Origin: Methanobacteriota archaeon
Lineage (GTDB): Archaea > Thermoplasmatota > Poseidoniia > MGIII > CG-Epi1
Assembly: GCA_014240055.1 (NCBI GenBank)
Contig: JAAZXP010000051.1
Coordinates: forward strand, 1-6,218
Direction of reading: 5' to 3'
DNA length: 6,218 bases
Below the pieces are notes generated by a model. That model saw nothing but the letters and a program-made list of their open reading frames with translations. It did not search any database and had not been told where the DNA came from. The position numbers and the translations under genes were made by a program. Below are positions 1 through 5,630 of this stretch, one piece after another. Numbering within the stretch: position 1 is the first letter of the stretch; every line of letters starts with the position of its first letter.

Positions 1-330
1 GAGATTAGAATAATATTCGTAAGCCTCTTTTGAACCAGCAGTAATTGCATCAGCCCATTTCAATGCATTTTGTTCATACTTATTTGAAATATTTTGAGCA
101 GTTTCTTGAAATCCTAGAGGATTTGAAATCATGTCTTCGATTGCATTAATGTATGTATCTTGATCTTGAGCAGGGTCTGGTGCAAAATTCCCTTGCGTGT
201 CCCATACATCGAATATTCGATATGTTCTTGTCTCTTCAGGGACAATTCTGTCGACTAGTCCATTCATTGCAGGGATGTCAATACACCCTACAGTCAAAAA
301 CAATGCAGCAATCATGAATGCCTTATTCAC
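1..330 (-). CDS. Putative lipoprotein of unknown function, partial (3' end beyond left edge)
   Basis: An open frame of 110 codons reads leftward from GTG at 330-328 and is still open at position 1, so only the N-terminal part is visible. It begins MNKAFMIAALFLTVGC: a lysine at residue 3, a hydrophobic stretch of about 12 residues, then LTVGC, with the protein's only visible cysteine at residue 16. That is the layout of a lipoprotein signal peptide with a lipobox, although Thr at -3 is not the most usual residue. The mature part is acidic and polar (for example EDM at 65-67 and a run of Asp/Gln near 55-58), with several Trp/Tyr residues and no motif I recognise. The GTG is preferred over the in-frame ATG at 315 because it supplies the charged N-terminus and lies about 27 bases from a TATA-like element. 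An in-frame stop lies upstream, and there is no Shine-Dalgarno sequence. Likely membrane-anchored and exported; the function is unknown. Confidence 0.72.
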   Translation of the reverse strand, partial: MNKAFMIAALFLTVGCIDIPAMNGLVDRIVPEETRTYRIFDVWDTQGNFAPDPAQDQDTYINAIEDMISNPLGFQETAQNISNKYEQNALKWADAITAGSKEAYEYYSNL

Positions 331-350
331 AAATTTTGGATTTAGACGGA

Positions 351-366
351 GTAAATAAAAATATAC
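351..366. promoter_or_regulatory. AT-rich divergent promoter block (TATA/BRE-like)
   Basis: The intergenic region 331-413 separates two divergent genes, and its only strongly AT-rich block is GTAAATAAAAATATAC. Read on the minus strand, TTTTATTTAC (360-351) sits 21-30 bases before the GTG at 330, which is the spacing of an archaeal TATA box in front of a leaderless transcript. Read on the plus strand, the same block (AAATATAC, 359-366) would place a transcription start near 385-395, giving gltX a leader of roughly 20-30 bases. Dual use is inferred from position and composition only. Confidence 0.45.
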
Positions 367-396
367 ATCAAAATTAGCTCAAAAGGCCTAAACCCC

Positions 397-411
397 CCGC
401 TCTTTCAGCGG
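397..411 (+). other. Short hairpin in the gltX leader, just before the start codon
   Basis: CCGCT (397-401) and AGCGG (407-411) are perfect reverse complements around a five-base loop, CTTTC. The stem ends two bases before the GTG at 414. It lies in a GC-rich patch (six Cs at 393-398) that stands out from the AT-rich surroundings, and outer AA/TT bases could extend it past a bulge. There is no U-run after it, so it does not look like a terminator. It could affect access to the gltX start in RNA or could be chance. Confidence 0.35.
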
Positions 412-413
412 TT

Positions 414-2036
414 GTGTCTGATTTAAGGCAGAAGTTATTGGAATTAGCCATGTCTGAGGCTGCTCAATATGGCGAAGCACGTAGTAAAAGTGTAATTGGT
501 AAAGCGATGGGCACGCATCCCGAACTACGTTCTTCAGCCCAACAAGTGATGCAAGTAATAGATGAGGTAATCGATGAAGTCAATAAGATGGATTCAAAAG
601 ATTTAGAACTTTATAAACCTAAAAAGAAGAAAAAGCAAGAAAAGGCTAAACCTCGTGAGCTCCCGCCTCTCAATAAAACGGAAGAAGTAGTATTACGTTT
701 TGCACCAGGGCCTAGCGGTCCTTTACATTTGGGACACACTCGAGCATTAGCTCTTAATAATTATTACAAAAAAAGATATGATGGCAAATTGGTATTACGT
801 TTGGAAGACACCAATCCAAATGCAATTGATGAAAAAGCTTATGATTTGATTCAAGAAGATTTGAAATGGCTTGGTATTGAAGCTGATGAGGTAATAGTTC
901 AATCTGATAGGATTGATATTTATTATGAAGATATACGAACAATAATATCGAATGGTGGTGCATATGTTACTAAATCAGATGCTGAAGAATGGCGAGAGCT
1001 CAAAAGGCAGAGTAAAGCCCATCCAGATAGAAATCGTAACCCTGAAGTCCAGATGAAAGAGTTTGATTCGCTCCTTGATGGAGACAATGGTATAGTTGTC
1101 ATAAAAACGAATTTAGAAGATCCTAATCCAGCACTAAGAGATTTCGTGGCATTAAGAATTGTAGATTCTCCACATCCTTTACAAGGTGATAAGTATCGTT
1201 TATGGCCTCTTTACAATTTTGCAGTTGCAGTAGATGATTATAGATTAGGTATTACTCATGTTTTGAGAGGAAAAGATCATTTAAATAATACTGAAAAACA
1301 ACGATGGATTTACAAATATTTAGATTGGGAGGAACCCGAATTTATACACTATGGTCTAGTTGCAATACCAAATACTAATCTCAAAACAAGTAAAATCAGA
1401 GAATCGATAACTAATGGAGAATTTACTGGATGGGATGATTGCCGTTTAGCTACAATCAAGGCTTTGGCCCGAAGAGGTTACTCTTCCGAAACTTTCCTAA
1501 AATATTGGGAAAATTCAGGTGTTAAAGAAGTTGATATTAAATTTTCATGGCAAAATTTTGATGCGTTGAACAAAGATTTAATTGATTCCAAAAGTAGACG
1601 ATTATTCTTTGTCCCAAATCCAGTTGAATTCATACTGGAAACGGATAAAGACTTGCAGAAGGAAGCTCCTTGGCATCCAGACAATAAAGAACTTGGTAAC
1701 AGGGAGGAAACAATTTCTTCAGGATCTAAAATATATTTACCTAGTAAAGATTTAGAATCATTGGTCGATGGTTCTGAAATTCGGTTAAAAAATCTTTGTA
1801 ATGTAGTTATGAAAGACAAGATGTTATTATTTTCTGGGTTTGAACATAAGAAAGGAGTACCAATATTTCAATGGTGTTCCTCCAATCAATCAATAGAAGT
1901 TTGGTATCCAGACGGAGAAAGAGTTTTAGGTATTGTTGAAGATAATATATCTTTATTGGATAAACATGTAGTTCAATTTGAGAGGACTGGTTTTGTAAGA
2001 TTGGAGGGAGACAAAGCGTTTTTCTTACACCGCTAA
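414..2036 (+). CDS. gltX: Glutamyl-tRNA synthetase, archaeal type
   Basis: Cytoplasmic class I aminoacyl-tRNA synthetase that attaches glutamate to tRNA-Glu. In archaea lacking GlnRS it also charges tRNA-Gln, for later amidation by GatDE. The 540 residues contain, in order: an N-terminal helical region (1-60), a lysine-rich linker (about 68-80), and a Rossmann catalytic core opening at RFAPGPSGPLHLGH (95-108, the HIGH-type motif). VLRLEDTNP (127-135) is the glutamate-binding region, and LRGKDHL lies at 284-290. The KMSKS-equivalent is LKTSK (323-327), followed by GWDD (339-342). The beta-barrel anticodon-binding region runs to a typical GFVR...HR end, so the protein looks complete. GTG at 414 is chosen over ATG at 450 because residues 4-20 match the conserved N-terminal helix of archaeal GluRS. 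Oddities: residues 180-210 have no cysteines where related archaeal enzymes often carry a Cys motif, and Cys replaces the usual Pro after GWDD (C343). It is the first gene of a plus-strand run, 12 bases before the transporter gene. Confidence 0.95.
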   Translation: MSDLRQKLLELAMSEAAQYGEARSKSVIGKAMGTHPELRSSAQQVMQVIDEVIDEVNKMDSKDLELYKPKKKKKQEKAKPRELPPLNKTEEVVLRFAPGPSGPLHLGHTRALALNNYYKKRYDGKLVLRLEDTNPNAIDEKAYDLIQEDLKWLGIEADEVIVQSDRIDIYYEDIRTIISNGGAYVTKSDAEEWRELKRQSKAHPDRNRNPEVQMKEFDSLLDGDNGIVVIKTNLEDPNPALRDFVALRIVDSPHPLQGDKYRLWPLYNFAVAVDDYRLGITHVLRGKDHLNNTEKQRWIYKYLDWEEPEFIHYGLVAIPNTNLKTSKIRESITNGEFTGWDDCRLATIKALARRGYSSETFLKYWENSGVKEVDIKFSWQNFDALNKDLIDSKSRRLFFVPNPVEFILETDKDLQKEAPWHPDNKELGNREETISSGSKIYLPSKDLESLVDGSEIRLKNLCNVVMKDKMLLFSGFEHKKGVPIFQWCSSNQSIEVWYPDGERVLGIVEDNISLLDKHVVQFERTGFVRLEGDKAFFLHR

Positions 2037-2048
2037 TCATACTATAGC

Positions 2049-2846
2049 ATGTCAGGGCATCACCATCATCATGATGTAGACGACGAAGAGTCGGAAAGTA
2101 AAACTCGTTTAGTAGTGGTTATTACTTTAGTAATGATGGTTATTGAGATATCTGCGGGATTATTTACTAAGTCCATGGGACTTTTAGCAGATGGGTGGCA
2201 TATGGGGACTCATGCTGCAGCTTTAGGAATTACATTATATGCTTATTATTTTGCAAGAACTGAATCTAGAGTTAAGAATAGTAAAAATATAGTAATGGCA
2301 TTAGGAGGTTTTGCTTCTTCAATTGTTTTAGGTATTGTAGCTCTCTACATAGGTTGGGAATCTTTTGGTAGGATATTAGAACCAGAAGAAATTCAATTTC
2401 AAGAAGCTATCTTAGTGGCAGTTATAGGCTTGATTGTCAATTTAGTATGCGCTAATATTTTGGGCCTTGAGAATCATCACCATGGGCATGACCATTCACA
2501 TGATCACGATCATTCGCATGAATCTTCGAAGAAAGAATCACAAGGAGGCTGGGATAATGCACTTTCTTCATACAAAGAGGATTGGAATTTACTACTAGGT
2601 AAATTTGATGCTTTTTTAACTAATCCAAATGATATTGTGGACTTAAATCGTCGAGGAGCTTATCTCCATGTTTTGGCAGATGCTTTGGTTTCAGTTATGG
2701 TAATTGTAGCTTTAATAATTGGTATGTTTAATCCTAATTTTACTGTTTTAGATCCGATTATTGGAATTATTGCAGGGGTAGTCATCGCACGTTGGGCAGT
2801 CGGTCTTTTGATTGAGAGTCGTAACCAGATTTTGGATATAGAGTAA
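2049..2846 (+). CDS. Cation diffusion facilitator metal transporter, DmeF-like, without C-terminal domain
   Basis: Membrane transporter expected to export divalent metal ions (Zn, Co or Ni in relatives) in exchange for protons. Of 265 residues, six membrane segments can be seen at about 20-39, 44-68, 81-103, 118-139, 203-225 and 231-254. Metal-site residues typical of CDF proteins are present: D48, H51 and H55 in segment 2 (ADGWHMGTH) and H207/D211 in segment 5 (HVLAD). The ADGWHM and YLHVLADAL wording resembles the DmeF branch. Two histidine-rich stretches are probable metal-binding loops: H4-H8 at the N-terminus and nine His in residues 143-157 between segments 4 and 5. A polar segment of about 35 residues (164-198) follows the second one. 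The protein stops at ILDIE just after segment 6, so the cytoplasmic ferredoxin-like domain of most CDFs is absent. The next gene starts at once, so this is not an obvious frameshift. ATG at 2049 has no Shine-Dalgarno sequence. The specific metal cannot be read from sequence. Confidence 0.9.
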   Translation: MSGHHHHHDVDDEESESKTRLVVVITLVMMVIEISAGLFTKSMGLLADGWHMGTHAAALGITLYAYYFARTESRVKNSKNIVMALGGFASSIVLGIVALYIGWESFGRILEPEEIQFQEAILVAVIGLIVNLVCANILGLENHHHGHDHSHDHDHSHESSKKESQGGWDNALSSYKEDWNLLLGKFDAFLTNPNDIVDLNRRGAYLHVLADALVSVMVIVALIIGMFNPNFTVLDPIIGIIAGVVIARWAVGLLIESRNQILDIE

Positions 2847-3778
2847 TGCGAATTCTTCATTTGAATAATCCTGCCCAGGTGGCTTCAAATTTAGTTAAGG
2901 CTCAAAGAGAATTAGGTATTGAGGCTAATTTAGCAGTTACGAGTACTAAAGGTTGGCACACAAATTTTGATTATAATCTTTCTGAGATTGATTCTAGTTC
3001 TTTACTCGGTAAGTTGGATATTGGTAAAAAACTCTATAATTTGGTAAAGGAATGTGATATCTTGCACTATCATGGTCAGGCTGTAAGTCAAGGTTACCGT
3101 GATTTAGTCATGTGGTCGGGAATTATGAAGAAACCGGTTATTCTTCATCATCATGGTTCTGAAATTAGGAATAAAAAGTACCCAATATTAGCGAATCATT
3201 TTGTAGTTCATAAATATGTTAGCACTCCTGATTTACTAGAATTTGTACCAGGTGCTGAGTGGTTGCCTAATCCGGTTGATTTAACAAATTTAAAATATTC
3301 AAAATCAGATAATCTAGGTCCATTGAAGATTTTGCATGCGCCAACTAGTAGAGAAGTAAAGAATACTAGTGCCGTAGAATATGCTATTTCACAAGTTAAA
3401 GATGAAGGTCTTGATATTCAATTTACACTTATTGAAAATATAAAACATTCAGAATTAGTTGAGCAGATATCAAAAAACGATTTAATTATTGATTGGGTAA
3501 ATCCAGAATATGGGATTTATGGTGTATTTACAATTGAGTCCATGGCTCTAGGCAAGCCCGTAATTTGTACTCTAACAGATTCATTTTATAGTGAGTATGA
3601 CTTACCAGTTGTCAGTGTTAATCCTATAAATTTAGCAAAGAAAATCACTGAATTATATAATAATCGTAAGTCTTTGATAGATATAGGAAAGACAAGTTAT
3701 GATTTTGTTCAGTCACATCATAATCCGATTGCATCAGCAAAGAAAGTGATTGAAAGGTACAAGGCGGTATTGGATTAG
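2846..3778 (+). CDS. Glycosyltransferase, GT-B fold (GT4-like)
   Basis: Predicted to transfer a sugar from a nucleotide-sugar donor onto a glycan or lipid acceptor, probably at the cytoplasmic face. The 310 residues have no signal peptide or membrane helix. The N-terminal half begins MRILHLNNPAQVASNL, like the first strand and loop of a GT-B Rossmann domain, with DILHYHGQ (71-78) and HHHGSEIR (101-108) further on. The linker LPNPVD (140-145) is the typical LPNGVD-like element before the donor-binding half. That half contains LHAPTSRE (163-170) and YGVFTIESMALGKPV (225-239), which matches the C-terminal part of the GT4 EX7E motif with E231; the position eight residues earlier is Gly (G223). 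Donor and linkage cannot be told. The ATG overlaps the transporter stop by one base (TAATG), suggesting coupled translation. Two sulfotransferase genes follow directly, which points to a sulfated glycoconjugate. Confidence 0.85.
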   Translation: MRILHLNNPAQVASNLVKAQRELGIEANLAVTSTKGWHTNFDYNLSEIDSSSLLGKLDIGKKLYNLVKECDILHYHGQAVSQGYRDLVMWSGIMKKPVILHHHGSEIRNKKYPILANHFVVHKYVSTPDLLEFVPGAEWLPNPVDLTNLKYSKSDNLGPLKILHAPTSREVKNTSAVEYAISQVKDEGLDIQFTLIENIKHSELVEQISKNDLIIDWVNPEYGIYGVFTIESMALGKPVICTLTDSFYSEYDLPVVSVNPINLAKKITELYNNRKSLIDIGKTSYDFVQSHHNPIASAKKVIERYKAVLD

Positions 3779-3779
3779 T

Positions 3780-4715
3780 ATGGCAAGTTCTCTTTATGTT
3801 CATAAAATATACAATCGGATAAAATCATTTCAAAATCCTTTTTCTAATCGTTACCAAATAGTTAATGATGAATCCAATCTTAGTTGTATTCCCTTTTTTA
3901 TAATTGGTTCAGGACGTTCAGGAAACACACTTTTACGCTCTATTTTATCAGGCAATTCAGATATTTCAATACCTCCAGAATCATACCGTCTTCCTTTTGC
4001 TATCAAGAGATTTCATATTTCTAATAATAGAGATTGGAAAGAATTATTTCCAGAAGTCCTTGATGAGTTTAAAAATTGTAAAGAATTTTATACTTGGGAT
4101 ATTAATCTTCAAGAAGTACATAATAGATTAGATTCTATTGATGAATCTAAGAGAACACTTTCAAACATATTTGATGAATTGTATTGTACATATTCAGAAA
4201 AACACAATCCTGGTTCTAAATTATGGGGTGATAAAACTCCACTAAATACTCTGTATTTAGATTGGATTAGCAATGTATTCCCCCAATCCAAATTTATCCA
4301 CATTATTAGAGATGGACGTGATGTAGTTAGCTCATATTTGGAAATGAAAAGATATTCTTCTGTTGATGAAGCATCCAAAAGATGGAACCATAGTATAAAT
4401 TTTGCTCAAAGGTTTGGCTCAAAGATTGGTGATAACTATATGGAAATTAGATATGAGTCATTAGTCAATAAGCCGGAAGAAGTAATCATGGAAGTTTGTA
4501 ATTTTTTAGACGTTGAATATGATGCTAAAATTTTAGACCATACTTCTCAGATTGATAAAATGGGCGACACAGACAAATCCCATCATTCAAATCTGTCAAA
4601 GCCAATAAGTTCAGAATCAGTTGGTAAATGGAAAAATAATCTTTCTGAAAATAGGCAGAAAAAAGTTACTAAATTATTGTATAACTCCTTACATCGTCTC
4701 GGATATATTGATTAA
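3780..4715 (+). CDS. PAPS-dependent sulfotransferase (Sulfotransfer_3-like)
   Basis: Expected to move a sulfate group from PAPS to a hydroxyl or amine of a carbohydrate or lipid. The 311 residues start with about 36 without clear features, then the 5'-phosphosulfate loop FIIGSGRSGNTLL (40-52). WGDKTP (149-154) follows, then FIHIIRDGRDVVSSY (172-186), the 3'-phosphate-binding region with the conserved Arg and Ser. RYESLV (224-229) and the late VGKWKNNLS (281-289), common in this family, come next. Length and motif order fit a complete protein. There is no signal peptide or membrane helix, so it is probably soluble or peripheral in the cytoplasm, where PAPS is. The start is ATG at 3780, one base after the glycosyltransferase stop (TAGTATG). 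A TTG at 3750 would add ten residues without family resemblance and overlap the previous gene. The substrate is unknown; the adjacent glycosyltransferase suggests a glycan. Confidence 0.88.
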   Translation: MASSLYVHKIYNRIKSFQNPFSNRYQIVNDESNLSCIPFFIIGSGRSGNTLLRSILSGNSDISIPPESYRLPFAIKRFHISNNRDWKELFPEVLDEFKNCKEFYTWDINLQEVHNRLDSIDESKRTLSNIFDELYCTYSEKHNPGSKLWGDKTPLNTLYLDWISNVFPQSKFIHIIRDGRDVVSSYLEMKRYSSVDEASKRWNHSINFAQRFGSKIGDNYMEIRYESLVNKPEEVIMEVCNFLDVEYDAKILDHTSQIDKMGDTDKSHHSNLSKPISSESVGKWKNNLSENRQKKVTKLLYNSLHRLGYID

Positions 4716-4736
4716 TAAGGGCTCATCTGACAAATT

Positions 4737-5630
4737 GTGAATCCGAATCTCTTCATAGCTGGAGTTCCAAAAGCAGGAACTACTTCCTTATTCAGATATT
4801 TGGCATTACATCCTGAGGTTCATCCTTCAAATCCCAAAGAACCGGGTTATTTCCATCCTTTTAAGATAGAAGATCGGAAGAAAGACATTGAATTTTACAA
4901 AAAATGTTTTTCAGGTTATTCAGGTCAAAAGTATGCGATAGAAGCTACACCGGGATATTTTTATGGAGGTAAAGAAAGTGCAAAGGCAATCAATGATTTT
5001 TCTCCAGGTTCAAAGGTAATTTTGGTTTTACGTAACCCCGTTGATAGATTATTTTCATTTTATAAATATAAAAAGAGTCTTGGCCATATAAGTGGTAAAC
5101 TTAATTTTGAAACATATCTGGATGAATGTAAAAAGATAGATTCTAATCAGTCTATTCAGAAGAAAAATTATGATTTTTGGGCAATGGTTGGAGGTAAATA
5201 TCATTCGCTATTATTAGAGTGGCATAATATTTTTGGAGATAGGCTCCGAGTTTGTTTCTTTGATGATATGGTTAAAGATGAACCTAAATTCATTGCAGAA
5301 ATATGTAAATGGTTAGAACTTGATAAAAGTCAAATAGATGATAATAAGACAAAAGTACAAAACAAATCAATGATTTACAGAAGTAAAGGATTACAGCGAT
5401 TTGCAACTTCTTTTGATAACCGTTTGTCTGGAGTTTGGTATTATCTTCCTTGGTTGAAATGGCCGCTTAGTGGGCTTTATAATCTTGTTAATGCTAAACC
5501 AAATACTGAAAAGATATCAGATTCATTACGTAATGAGCTAGTAAATTATTACAGTTCTGATATTAGTAAGACATGTAATTTTCTAGAGGAAATGCACATA
5601 AAGAATATTCCTGAATGGATGATTAGATAA
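4737..5630 (+). CDS. Sulfotransferase, heparan-sulfate/NDST-like family
   Basis: A second PAPS-dependent sulfotransferase, of a different subfamily from the one just upstream. Of 297 residues, the P-loop FIAGVPKAGTTSLF (6-19) begins almost at the N-terminus. KEPGYF (34-39), EATPGYF (69-75) and ILVLRNPVDRLFSFY (95-109, the 3'-phosphate-binding region) follow. GGKYHSLLLEW (152-162) and CFFDDM (173-178) are the later elements seen in carbohydrate sulfotransferases related to heparan sulfate enzymes. A hydrophobic patch rich in Trp/Leu/Pro (about 233-250) could touch a membrane or a lipid-linked acceptor. The start is GTG at 4737: an in-frame TGA at 4728-4730 bars anything longer, and a later start would cut into the P-loop. 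It lies 21 bases after a tandem TAATAA and has no Shine-Dalgarno sequence. Its stop overlaps the next gene's ATG. It probably sulfates the same glycan at another position; that is inference from context. Confidence 0.88.
   Translation: MNPNLFIAGVPKAGTTSLFRYLALHPEVHPSNPKEPGYFHPFKIEDRKKDIEFYKKCFSGYSGQKYAIEATPGYFYGGKESAKAINDFSPGSKVILVLRNPVDRLFSFYKYKKSLGHISGKLNFETYLDECKKIDSNQSIQKKNYDFWAMVGGKYHSLLLEWHNIFGDRLRVCFFDDMVKDEPKFIAEICKWLELDKSQIDDNKTKVQNKSMIYRSKGLQRFATSFDNRLSGVWYYLPWLKWPLSGLYNLVNAKPNTEKISDSLRNELVNYYSSDISKTCNFLEEMHIKNIPEWMIR

Noticed and set aside
397..411. Hairpin before gltX as a transcription terminator
   Set aside because: The stem is short and not followed by a U-run, and no gene on the plus strand ends just upstream of it.
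754..963. Antisense open frame of 69 codons inside gltX
   Set aside because: It opposes the GluRS catalytic core and its composition is that expected of a reversed AT-rich coding strand.
1380..1394. LKTSK instead of KMSKS in GluRS as a sign of a defective enzyme
   Set aside because: Archaeal/eukaryotic-type GluRS normally carry an LSTSK-like version, so this is ordinary.
1478..1819. Antisense open frame of 113 codons inside gltX
   Set aside because: It lies fully within a well-supported GluRS reading frame on the other strand and its translation shows no domain or motif.
1807..2040. Antisense open frame of 77 codons over the 3' end of gltX
   Set aside because: It is antisense to the conserved GluRS C-terminus, with no recognisable protein features.
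2660..2860. Antisense open frame of 66 codons over the end of the transporter gene
   Set aside because: It mirrors the helix 5-6 coding sequence of the CDF protein and has no independent support.
3750..3779. Longer sulfotransferase start at TTG 3750, overlapping the glycosyltransferase gene by 29 bases
   Set aside because: ATG at 3780 follows the previous stop by one base and fits the packing of the operon; the ten extra residues have no family resemblance.
3904..4378. Out-of-frame plus-strand ORF (3904-4131) and antisense ORF (4109-4378) within the first sulfotransferase
   Set aside because: Both overlap the conserved P-loop to 3'-phosphate region of a clear sulfotransferase and encode nothing recognisable.
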